A stretch of 64,000 bases of DNA, from the NCBI RefSeq assembly GCF_001006485.1, contig NZ_JUET01000139.1, positions 1 through 64,000 on the forward strand, written 5' to 3'. Of the stretch, positions 56,587 to 64,000 are shown one piece after another. The stretch's first letter is position 1. Each line of letters begins with the position of its first letter. This stretch comes from Tannerella forsythia (GTDB lineage: Bacteria > Bacteroidota > Bacteroidia > Bacteroidales > Tannerellaceae). The notes beneath the pieces were generated by a model. That model had not been told where the DNA came from. It saw only the letters and a program-made list of their open reading frames with translations, and made no database searches. Position numbers and translations under genes: made by a program.

Positions 56587-56619
56587 TTGTACTAAAGTAC
56601 AATAAAAATTGTACTAAAG
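56587..56619. promoter_or_regulatory. Operator-like dyad and repeat upstream of the peptide locus
   Basis: TTGTACTAAAG occurs at 56587-56597 and again at 56609-56619, 22 bases apart, about two helical turns. The first copy continues into GTACAA, forming the near-perfect dyad TTGTACTAAAGTACAA (7 of 8 base pairs). This is the form expected for cooperative binding by a dimeric regulator such as the LuxR-type protein just upstream. Confidence 0.5.
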
Positions 56620-56720
56620 ATAGTAAACCGTTTTGCCGGTTCTCTTTTTCTTTGCCGAAAATTTATCATAGATCACAATAAATTATAGTTGAAGAAAAAA
56701 ATAAAATCGGATCGGAGAGG

Positions 56721-58673
56721 ATGAGTACGTGTCATATCTTTATCTATGCGGGAATAGGTCTTATAAGTATGGGAGGTTGCCGAATGTCAACACCCGCTTC
56801 GGGTATGGAGGACGCTCTGTCGCAAGCCGGAAATAACCGCAACGAATGGTTCCGGGTTATTCGCCGTTATCAAGACGGAAACGATACGTTAAAGCTGCAA
56901 GCGGCTCTTTTCCTGATTGAAAATATGACGGATAAATTTTATTTTACGGGAAAAGTCATTGACGAATATGAGACGTTTATCGATTCCGTTTATCGGATAC
57001 GACAAACGGAATATGATATTCCCACCATCTACGACGAATTCAGAACCAAGGCGAAGAACTTGACGCAAGAACCGGATGTCTGCCGGGATATACGGACTTT
57101 GCCGGCCGATTTCCTGATCGAGCATATCGAAGGAGCCTTTGCCGTATGGAACCGGCCCTGGAACCGGCATCTGAGCTTCGATGAGTTTTGCGAACTGATC
57201 CTTCCCTACCGGATCGGAACGGAAATACCCGAAGCATGGCGGCAATCATATCGGGAGCGATTCGAACCGTTGATAGAGTCGGATTCCATCCGGACAGCAC
57301 GGCAGGCATGTACAGTGATCAATAATGAATTAATAAAATTGCCTATCCATATCGCAACGACTTCCGTTTTACCGATCAATCTGCGTCCGGGCATATTGAA
57401 AAACATCAAATTCGGCTTGTGCGGCGATTATGCTTATCTGGCCGTCTACGCGATGCGGGCAGCGGGCATACCGGTAGCCATAGAATTCGTTCCGCATTGG
57501 GGACGCGGCAACGGTGCTCATACGTTCAACACGGTGTATGACAACGATAAAACTTTGCACGACTTTTCAGGAGCGGAACAAAATCCGGACGAACACCTGA
57601 TTCGTTTTAAAAATGAAATTCCCAAAGTCTACCGAAAGACCTTCGGTAAACAAAAAGAGTCGTTGGCGATGCGTCACGGAAACGAAGATATCCCGCCATT
57701 CTTCCGGAATGCGTATATGACCGATGTAACCGCGAATTATGCCTTTATCGGGGCAAAAAACATCACGATTCCTTTACCGGACAGGACTAAACGAACATTT
57801 GCTTATCTGTGCGTATTCGATCCGGGCGGATGGATGCCTGTAGCATGGGGAAAGGTAACGGGAGACAAGGCAGATTTCTCTGCCGTCGGACCCAACATCG
57901 TGTATCATGCCGCGTTATACGCCGGCGGAAAGTTAGCGTTGACAGGAGACCCGTTTCTGTTGGATACGATGGGACAGATCGTTTATTATACGCCCCGGCC
58001 GGAGACGATCGACTGCGTATTGGAGCGCAAGAACCCCGAAGCCGGGAATCTGGCTTTCCTTCCTCCTTCGATGAAAGGCGGCCGCTTTCAGGGAGCCGAC
58101 AATCCGGAGTTTGAACATCCCGTCACATGGCATATCATAACCGAAGAACCGGATTTTAAATACACAACCGTCGTGCCGGAAAGTAAAACGCCGGTAAAAT
58201 ATGTCCGGTATCAGGCTTCGGACAGAACGCAAGGCAATATGGCGGAAGTCGAATTCTATGCCGCAGACGCAAGCCGACCCTTGAAAGGGAAGATCATCGG
58301 CCGTTACAAACCGAGCATCTATTATCCCCGAAACGGAGCCGAAAAACTGTTCGACGGAGACCCGCTGACCTTCTTCCATTCGAGCGACACGCTGAGTTGG
58401 GGGGGATTGGAACTGGAGAGACCGGCTGTGATCTCAACGATCCGTTATATCATCCGAAACGACGATAACGGTATCCGCAAAGGCCATGAATACGAACTTT
58501 TTTACATGGATAAAGGACGCTGGAAATCGTTGGGAAAGCAGACAGCCGCGGAAGATGACCGGTTGCTTTACAAACAAATACCGGAAGGCGCTTTGTATTG
58601 GCTTCGCGATTATACCAAAGGCAGAGAAGAAAGAATATTCGAAATAAAAGATCATACGGTTATTTGGCATTGA
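56721..58673 (+). CDS. Transglutaminase-like lipoprotein with C-terminal discoidin-like domain
   Basis: A 650-residue exported protein, probably a lipoprotein (hydrophobic signal ending S-M-G-G-C). The middle holds a transglutaminase-fold catalytic core: C234 in FGLCGDYAYLAVYAMRAAGI, H267 in GNGAHTFNTVY and D281 in LHDFSGAE. The C-terminal part (about 500-610) resembles an F5/8-type C carbohydrate-binding domain (VRYQASDRTQGNMAEVEFYA, then KLFDGDPLTFFHS). Such cores act as peptidases, amidases or acyl-transferases. Its stop lies 4 bases before the radical SAM gene, so a role in processing or attaching the neighbouring peptide is possible (inference). Confidence 0.8.
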   Translation: MSTCHIFIYAGIGLISMGGCRMSTPASGMEDALSQAGNNRNEWFRVIRRYQDGNDTLKLQAALFLIENMTDKFYFTGKVIDEYETFIDSVYRIRQTEYDIPTIYDEFRTKAKNLTQEPDVCRDIRTLPADFLIEHIEGAFAVWNRPWNRHLSFDEFCELILPYRIGTEIPEAWRQSYRERFEPLIESDSIRTARQACTVINNELIKLPIHIATTSVLPINLRPGILKNIKFGLCGDYAYLAVYAMRAAGIPVAIEFVPHWGRGNGAHTFNTVYDNDKTLHDFSGAEQNPDEHLIRFKNEIPKVYRKTFGKQKESLAMRHGNEDIPPFFRNAYMTDVTANYAFIGAKNITIPLPDRTKRTFAYLCVFDPGGWMPVAWGKVTGDKADFSAVGPNIVYHAALYAGGKLALTGDPFLLDTMGQIVYYTPRPETIDCVLERKNPEAGNLAFLPPSMKGGRFQGADNPEFEHPVTWHIITEEPDFKYTTVVPESKTPVKYVRYQASDRTQGNMAEVEFYAADASRPLKGKIIGRYKPSIYYPRNGAEKLFDGDPLTFFHSSDTLSWGGLELERPAVISTIRYIIRNDDNGIRKGHEYELFYMDKGRWKSLGKQTAAEDDRLLYKQIPEGALYWLRDYTKGREERIFEIKDHTVIWH

Positions 58674-58677
58674 GGAA

Positions 58678-60039
58678 ATGGAAACGTTACGAACATCGTC
58701 TTATATGATTCCGGTCAGACTGGAGAAAGAAGCAGGAAAGTATATGCTGATTCACGGCTATACGGGAGCCGTGGATATCGTATCGGAAGAATTGCTGACA
58801 AAAATCAAATCCGTATCTTCCGGAAATAATTTCTCGGAAAGTACGCTGCAAACGTTATTGAAGAGAGGATATGTAACAACGAAAACTCAAGCAGAAGAAT
58901 ATGCGTATGTAGCAAGAATGGCCAAGGCTTTGCATAGAAAAAACGATATTTTAAATACCTCGTTTACGTGGGTCGTTACTTACAATTGCAATTTCCGTTG
59001 CCCGTATTGTTTTGAAGGACGTGATAAAAAAGACGGAAGACGCCGCTTCGTTTTTACCAAAGAGCAGGTCGATATCGCTTATAAGGCACAAGATATTATT
59101 CAGCCTCATAAAGAATTACGGAAACCGGTAATAACTCTATATGGAGGCGAACCTCTTTTGGCAGAGAATAAAGATATTGTCAATTATATCGTAGAAGAAG
59201 GACGAAAACGCGGTTATTCATTCAACGCAATAACAAACGGGTATGAGATAGACCGGTTTTTGAACTTGCTTTCTCCGGATGGTATTCATAAACTTCAAAT
59301 AACGATCGACGGCACGAAAGAAACTCATGACCGACGGAGAAAACATTATAAAGGTTATGAAACATTCGACCGGATTGTAGAGAATATCGGATTGGCATTG
59401 CAAAGAGGGATAAGAATCGTTGTTCGGATGAATTCGGACGAACATAATATCGAACAGTTTGCCGAATTAGGAAATATATTTGAGCAAAAAGGGTTCTTTA
59501 ATTATCCTGAATTTTATATCTATTCAGCCAGATTGAGGGATTATTATGATCGTATTTCATCGGAAACGAAAGACTTAAGCTTTATACCCCCGAGTTCCTT
59601 TACAACAAAACAAATACAGTTCAGCTCGATGGCTTTCAGACAAGATAGCGGGATGTATAAAAAAATATACGATGCGCTGGTAAACAAACACCCCATGCCT
59701 TTTAATTCCATCAGTTGCATGGCACAATCAGGAGGATACGTTCTCGATCCGATCGGAAATATCTATCCGTGCTGGGAGGTGGTCGGGCAAAAAGAGAATA
59801 TAAAGGGAGTCTATTCCAAAGAAGGAGTTCGGTGGAACAACGACGTATTGAATAAATGGCAAAATACGGATATCAGCCAAAAAGAACCTTGCCGGCATTG
59901 CAAATACGCCCTGATATGCGGAGGCGGATGTCCTTATCACCGACAATTAAAAGGACGCAAATCACAATGTATAATATTTAAAGGATCGTTTGATTTGATT
60001 ATAAATAAGGCGTATGCCGAATTAAATAAACAGTATTAA
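58678..60039 (+). CDS. Radical SAM/SPASM peptide maturase
   Basis: A 453-residue enzyme. The N-terminal 90 residues (YMLIHGYTGAVDIVSEELL) resemble the peptide-recognition-like start of Bacteroidota RiPP maturases. The radical SAM cluster is C104-x3-C108-x2-C111. The C-terminal SPASM domain has the full seven-Cys set: C347, then G360-x4-C365, C405-x2-C408-x5-C414-x3-C418, and C431, enough for two auxiliary clusters. Such enzymes make thioether, C-C or related crosslinks in peptides. A sulfatase-maturase role is unlikely: the only sulfatase lies 50 kb away and a short Cys-containing peptide gene follows 16 bases downstream. Confidence 0.92.
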   Translation: METLRTSSYMIPVRLEKEAGKYMLIHGYTGAVDIVSEELLTKIKSVSSGNNFSESTLQTLLKRGYVTTKTQAEEYAYVARMAKALHRKNDILNTSFTWVVTYNCNFRCPYCFEGRDKKDGRRRFVFTKEQVDIAYKAQDIIQPHKELRKPVITLYGGEPLLAENKDIVNYIVEEGRKRGYSFNAITNGYEIDRFLNLLSPDGIHKLQITIDGTKETHDRRRKHYKGYETFDRIVENIGLALQRGIRIVVRMNSDEHNIEQFAELGNIFEQKGFFNYPEFYIYSARLRDYYDRISSETKDLSFIPPSSFTTKQIQFSSMAFRQDSGMYKKIYDALVNKHPMPFNSISCMAQSGGYVLDPIGNIYPCWEVVGQKENIKGVYSKEGVRWNNDVLNKWQNTDISQKEPCRHCKYALICGGGCPYHRQLKGRKSQCIIFKGSFDLIINKAYAELNKQY

Positions 60040-60055
60040 TTTAAATTCTTATTTT

Positions 60056-60268
60056 ATGAAAAAGAAAAAAGACGAGAGAGGAGAGTTGAACTCCTTAAAT
60101 TCGGAGTTATCCGAATTCGATTTGGAACAGTTGGAAGAACGTTTGGAAACCGATCCATTGGGGGTTGGAGGTTTGTTGGACCTTGCATCGACACAGGATC
60201 TATCACAATCAACGGGGATAGTAGGTGATTGTGAATGTTATTGTAGTTGGGGGTCTCACAACAACTAA
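60056..60268 (+). CDS. Candidate RiPP precursor peptide
   Basis: A 70-residue peptide with an acidic helical leader (SELSEFDLEQLEERLETDPL, residues 16-35), a Gly-containing hinge (GVGGLLDLAS) and a C-terminal segment GDCECYCSWGSHNN. The last has C59, C61 and C63 in a C-x-C-x-C pattern followed by Trp, His and Asn. There is no signal peptide. It lies between the radical SAM gene and the barrel genes on the same strand. The build (charged leader, small hinge, Cys-rich tail) resembles Bacteroidales natural-product precursors of the TIGR04149 type, but the usual GG just before the core is not seen. Confidence 0.75.
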   Translation: MKKKKDERGELNSLNSELSEFDLEQLEERLETDPLGVGGLLDLASTQDLSQSTGIVGDCECYCSWGSHNN

Positions 60269-60342
60269 CATTGGCAAAAAATGTTATTTACTATCTATTG
60301 AAACCTATATAAAGGAGTAGATAAATGATAGTAATGTTAAGC

Positions 60343-60418
60343 GTATCAACGGATATTATATCATGATTGGTAAGAAGTTTTATATCTTTATGCTTTATAT
60401 TCGTTGATACCTTTTTTT
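60343..60418 (+). terminator. Long hairpin with T-tract between precursor and barrel genes
   Basis: GTATCAACGGATAT (60343-60356) pairs with ATATTCGTTGATAC (60397-60410), 14 bp with one G-U, around a 40-base AT-rich loop, followed by C and seven T. It could terminate most transcripts after the short peptide gene, giving excess precursor over the barrel proteins. Confidence 0.6.
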
Positions 60419-60447
60419 CTTATAACCGATTTACGAAAAGATATCTT

Positions 60448-62742
60448 ATGTATAAAATACTTCTTATTCTAAGTTTGATATTGGGGGTTATGCAGCCTGT
60501 TCAGGCACAGCATATCCTCAAAGGCGTTGTATATGACGAGGCCGGCACGGGAGTCTTCTCCACGACCCTGCGGGTTCTTACGGAAGACTCCGTCTTCGTA
60601 AGCGGAGGCGTCACGGATGGCAATGGGGACTTCGAAATCAAAAATATAAAAGCCGGAAAATATATCTTAGCCGTAAGCAATATCGGATATGCCGGACAGT
60701 TTATCGCTTTCGAGATGCCCGGTAGCGATTACACCCTGCCGACGGTCGTCTTAAAAACCGATGTGGTCGCACTGGGCGAAGTGACGGTGAGAGGAAGTAC
60801 ATTTATCCGAAAAAAAGACCATCTGTTGGTTATCCCGGACAAGCAGCAGATCAAACACGCCTTTTCGGGATACGATCTATTGTATAACCTGATGATTCCG
60901 GGACTCGACGTAAACCGCAAAGATAAAAAAGTAACGGCTACGACCGGCGAAGCGACGCTTTATATCAATGGCGTAAAAGCGGATTTTCGGGATGTACAGA
61001 ATCTTCGTCCCAGAGACATCGAAAAAGTGGAATATTACACCTTGCCCACCGGAAAATATACGGGCGACGCGGCCTCCATCAACTATATTACCAAAACATA
61101 CACGACCGGAGGCTATGTAAATATGGAAGCAGAACAAAAGATCGGTTATTTGGGGGGCAACTACGATGTAGCGGCTAAGTTATCGCACAAACAAACGAAT
61201 TATTCCTTTTACGGAGGATACAGTACAACCGGATACGGCGGTATAAAAAAAGAAAAAAACGAAGCGCTGTTCCTTTCCGATTATACGGTAAATCGTAACA
61301 GGGAAACCGGATACGCAAATTACCGAAGCAATTACAAATACATACACTTTCAGGTTAGTAACAGTACGAAAAAACGGAATCTATTAAGCCGGTTTTCCTT
61401 AAATCGCAGTGCAACTCCGCAAAACGACCGTGACGAACGATTGAATTATACCGGTCACGATGAACGGAGCGTAATGTCGTCCGAAAAGAGCGAAAGCAGC
61501 AGCCTGAAACCGACGGCATACCTGCGGGGCGATTTCAATCTGTCGGAAAAGCATCTGTTAAAAAGCGAATGCGTGACATGGTATACCCGAAACACATACG
61601 AAAGGACCTATACGGAAGATCAACGACGGTCGTCAACCTCGGTAAACGAAAATCTATACTCGTTCGTTATGACAAACCGATATACCTTCCGACCGGATGC
61701 CTATAATACATTTTTTACACGACTGAATCATTATCATGATATCTCCTCATTGACATATACAGGCGATTATGATTCGCGGCAGCATTTGCAGAAAGGAGAG
61801 ACTCTTCTTATGTTCGATTATACTCACGAGTTCGGTGAAAAAATTACGTTGTCAATCGATCCGGGAATTTCGCTAATGAATTACCGATTGCAAAACGAAA
61901 GAATGAAATACGTCTGGACATTCCGAACCAGTACATGGGTTCGTTATCGTTTTAATTCTCTGCATTGGATTGGCGTGGGCTTTTCACATCACAACAATCA
62001 ACCGGAAATAAGCACATTGAACGAGGTCGATCAAACGATCGATTTCTATCAGATCAAACGCGGCAATCCCAATTTGAAGAACACCAAGCTGCTCAATCTG
62101 TATATGATGTACGAAGGTCGTATAGGTCCTTTCAACATGCAGGCCAGAGTTTGGAAAGAGCAGTTCAAACACAATATTTATCCCCACTACTACGCGGAAG
62201 GAAATAAATTGATCAGCAGTTACCGTTCCGACGGTTCGTTCAATCGTTTCAATGCCGATATGTCCGTCTCCTGCCGCATCTCGGATCATATACGAACTCG
62301 TCTGGGATTGGAATACCATGATATGTACACCGACATCGAACAGTTGCATCTGAGCCGGAAAAACTTTGCCGCATCGGCAGATGTAAATTGTTTTATTCAA
62401 TCGTTCGCAATCAATGCTTATCTCAAAACTCCGAAGAAGATGCTGGATCAGAGCCGGCTCGTATTCATGGAAACGCCGATGATCTACGGACTGTCCGTAC
62501 GTTACAGCAATCGAAACTTGATGGCCGAAGCCGGTACGGAAAATCCGTTTACCCGACAGGCGCAATACAGGGAATATGCCGATTATAACATCTACCGATA
62601 CGACCAGACGCAAACGAGCCGTATCTATCAGCAGACGGCATACCTCAAACTCGCTTATACTTTCGACTTCGGCCGGAAAACGTCGCGCGATCAGAGCGAG
62701 GTAGATAAAACGATCAAGAGCGCCATCCTGAAAGCAGAGTAA
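60448..62742 (+). CDS. Outer-membrane beta-barrel protein, first tandem copy
   Basis: A 764-residue TonB-receptor-like protein. The signal peptide ends MQPVQAQ. A carboxypeptidase-D-like domain spans about 21-100 (TLRVLTEDSVFVSGGVTDGN), and a plug-like domain (HAFSGYDLLYNLMIPGLDVN, then EATLYINGVKADFRDVQNL) about 140-220. A barrel rich in Tyr and Arg follows. An ATG 27 codons earlier lies within the hairpin region and gives no better signal, so the later ATG is used. It may handle the modified peptide or its ligand; a function as a general nutrient receptor is equally possible. Confidence 0.88.
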   Translation: MYKILLILSLILGVMQPVQAQHILKGVVYDEAGTGVFSTTLRVLTEDSVFVSGGVTDGNGDFEIKNIKAGKYILAVSNIGYAGQFIAFEMPGSDYTLPTVVLKTDVVALGEVTVRGSTFIRKKDHLLVIPDKQQIKHAFSGYDLLYNLMIPGLDVNRKDKKVTATTGEATLYINGVKADFRDVQNLRPRDIEKVEYYTLPTGKYTGDAASINYITKTYTTGGYVNMEAEQKIGYLGGNYDVAAKLSHKQTNYSFYGGYSTTGYGGIKKEKNEALFLSDYTVNRNRETGYANYRSNYKYIHFQVSNSTKKRNLLSRFSLNRSATPQNDRDERLNYTGHDERSVMSSEKSESSSLKPTAYLRGDFNLSEKHLLKSECVTWYTRNTYERTYTEDQRRSSTSVNENLYSFVMTNRYTFRPDAYNTFFTRLNHYHDISSLTYTGDYDSRQHLQKGETLLMFDYTHEFGEKITLSIDPGISLMNYRLQNERMKYVWTFRTSTWVRYRFNSLHWIGVGFSHHNNQPEISTLNEVDQTIDFYQIKRGNPNLKNTKLLNLYMMYEGRIGPFNMQARVWKEQFKHNIYPHYYAEGNKLISSYRSDGSFNRFNADMSVSCRISDHIRTRLGLEYHDMYTDIEQLHLSRKNFAASADVNCFIQSFAINAYLKTPKKMLDQSRLVFMETPMIYGLSVRYSNRNLMAEAGTENPFTRQAQYREYADYNIYRYDQTQTSRIYQQTAYLKLAYTFDFGRKTSRDQSEVDKTIKSAILKAE

Positions 62743-64000
62743 AAGATATGGACAGAACATACAAAATACTTCTTATTCTAAGTTTGATATTGGGTGTTAT
62801 GCAGCCTGTTCAGGCACAGCATATCCTCAAAGGCATTGTGTACGACGAGGCCGGCACGGGTGTCTTCTCCACGACCTTGAGGGTCCTTACCGAAGACTCC
62901 GTCTTCGTAAGCGGAGGCATCACGGACGACAACGGAAGCTTCGAAATCAAAAATATAAAAGCCGGAAGATATATCTTAGCCGTAAGCAATATCGGATATG
63001 CCGGACAATGTATCGCTTTTGAGATGCCCGGAAGCGATTATACCCTGCCGACGGTCGTCTTAAAAAACGATGTGGTGGCGCTGGGCGAAGTGACGGTGAG
63101 AGGAAGTACATTTATCCGAAAAAAAGACCATCTGTTGGTTCTCCCAGACAAACAACAGATCAAACACGCCTTTTCGGGATACGATCTATTGTATAACCTG
63201 ATGATCCCCGGCCTCGACGTAAACCGCAAAGATAAAAAAGTGACGGCTACAACCGGCGAAGCGACGCTTTATATCAATGGCGTAAAAGCGGATTTTCGGG
63301 ATGTACAGAATCTTCGTCCCAAAGACATCGAAAAAGTGGAATATTACACCTTGCCCACCGGGAAATATACGGGCGACGCGGCCTCCATCAACTATATTAC
63401 CAAAACATACACGACCGGAGGCTATGTGAATATGGAAGCAGAACAAAAGATCGGTTATTTGGGGGGCAACTACGATGCGGCTGCCAAGTTATCGCACAAA
63501 CAAACGAATTATTCCTTTTACGGAGGATACAGTACAACCGGATACGGCGGTATAAAAAAAGAAAAAAACGAAGCGCTGTTCCTTTCCGATTATACGGTAA
63601 ATCGTAACAGGGAAACCGGATACGCAAATTACCGAAGCAATTACAAATACATACACTTTCAGGTTAGTAACAGTACGAAAAAACGGAATCTATTAAGCTG
63701 GTTTTCCTTAAATCGCAGTGCAACTCCGCAAAACGACCGTGACGAACGATTGAATTATACCGGTCACGATGAACGGAGCGTAATGTCGTCCGAAAAGAGC
63801 GAAAGCAGCAGCCTGAAACCGACGGCATACCTGCGGGGCGATTTCAATCTGTCGGAAAAGCATCTGTTAAAAAGCGAATGCGTGACATGGTATACCCGAA
63901 ACACATACGAAAGGACCTATACGGAAGATCAACGACGGTCGTCAACCTCGGTAAACGAAAATCTGTACTCGTTCGTTATGACAAACCGATATACTTTCCG
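60451..64000 (+). repeat. Tandem duplication of barrel genes
   Basis: The DNA from 60451 onward aligns with that from 62760 onward at a constant offset of 2309 bases, without any gap, to the window edge (about 1240 bases compared). Differences cluster in the first 600 bases; from about 63480 the copies differ at only a few positions, suggesting recent duplication or gene conversion. Confidence 0.9.
62748..64000 (+). CDS. Outer-membrane beta-barrel protein, second tandem copy (partial)
   Basis: The open frame continues past the window end; 417 complete codons are present. It begins MDRTYKILLILSLILGVMQP, five bases after the first copy's stop, and carries the same signal, carboxypeptidase-D-like and plug-like domains. 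Most amino-acid changes lie in the N-terminal domain (for example GGITDDNGSFEI in place of GGVTDGNGDFEI, and C for F in GYAGQCIAFE). An Arg-to-Trp change occurs near LLSWFSLNR. Confidence 0.88.
   Translation, partial: MDRTYKILLILSLILGVMQPVQAQHILKGIVYDEAGTGVFSTTLRVLTEDSVFVSGGITDDNGSFEIKNIKAGRYILAVSNIGYAGQCIAFEMPGSDYTLPTVVLKNDVVALGEVTVRGSTFIRKKDHLLVLPDKQQIKHAFSGYDLLYNLMIPGLDVNRKDKKVTATTGEATLYINGVKADFRDVQNLRPKDIEKVEYYTLPTGKYTGDAASINYITKTYTTGGYVNMEAEQKIGYLGGNYDAAAKLSHKQTNYSFYGGYSTTGYGGIKKEKNEALFLSDYTVNRNRETGYANYRSNYKYIHFQVSNSTKKRNLLSWFSLNRSATPQNDRDERLNYTGHDERSVMSSEKSESSSLKPTAYLRGDFNLSEKHLLKSECVTWYTRNTYERTYTEDQRRSSTSVNENLYSFVMTNRYTF

Noticed and set aside
58678-60039. Sulfatase-maturing enzyme (anSME) as identity of the radical SAM protein
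   Set aside because: The enzyme has SPASM cysteines as anSME does, but it is flanked by a Cys-containing small peptide and lies far from the sulfatase; the N-terminal 90-residue extension is not anSME-like.

Overview
The window looks like a Bacteroidales chromosome, probably Tannerellaceae or Porphyromonadaceae-like (inference). The signs are two SusC/SusD pairs, a SusB-C-D-E-F cluster, outer-membrane barrels with a carboxypeptidase-D-like N-terminus, lipoprotein signals on most surface genes, and repeated copies of the Bacteroidota -7 promoter element TAnnTTTG upstream of genes on both strands. Base composition is moderate, with a clearly GC-richer block over the sus genes (about 28.4-37.2 kb).

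Layout. (1) 0-0.8 kb: a decayed helix-turn-helix fragment and non-coding DNA. (2) 0.8-16.7 kb, minus strand: a glycosaminoglycan-type polysaccharide utilisation locus. GH88 hydrolase, SusC and SusD form one unit. A second unit of eight genes follows: KduI, a DUF4861-like protein, an S-type sulfatase, a heparinase II/III-like lyase, KDG kinase, a KduD-like SDR, KDPG aldolase and an ExuT-like transporter. Together they lead from sulfated uronate polymer to pyruvate and glyceraldehyde-3-phosphate. (3) 17-27.6 kb: housekeeping and stress genes: dgkA, tcdA, an MscS channel, divergent dps/oxyR, rubredoxin, a redox-type Cys protein, a GT39-like transferase, an LptF/G permease, tgt and a methyltransferase. 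(4) 27.8-37.3 kb: susBCDEF for starch, without susA, susG or susR in view, ended by a clear terminator. (5) 37.4-45 kb: a transposase remnant, an N-terminally truncated B3/4-domain gene, and a TetR-TolC-HlyD-ABC-ABC-permease-permease efflux operon with a perfect palindromic operator. (6) 45-52.6 kb: coaA, an orphan PstS-like lipoprotein, a C1B peptidase, a truncated zinc-metallopeptidase remnant, a PfkB kinase, a HigBA toxin-antitoxin pair, tRNA-Pro(GGG) and a UDP-glucuronate decarboxylase. (7) 52.7-55.5 kb: a large outer-membrane barrel protein.

(8) 55.6-64 kb is the most unusual part: a candidate ribosomally synthesised, post-translationally modified peptide (RiPP) locus. It holds a LuxR-type regulator, a repeat-rich operator-like region, a transglutaminase-fold lipoprotein, a radical SAM/SPASM enzyme with a complete auxiliary-cluster cysteine set, a 70-residue peptide with a charged leader and a C-terminal CxCxC motif, a hairpin with a T-tract, and two tandem, nearly identical outer-membrane barrel proteins, the second cut by the window end. 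No exporter or leader peptidase is visible before the edge.
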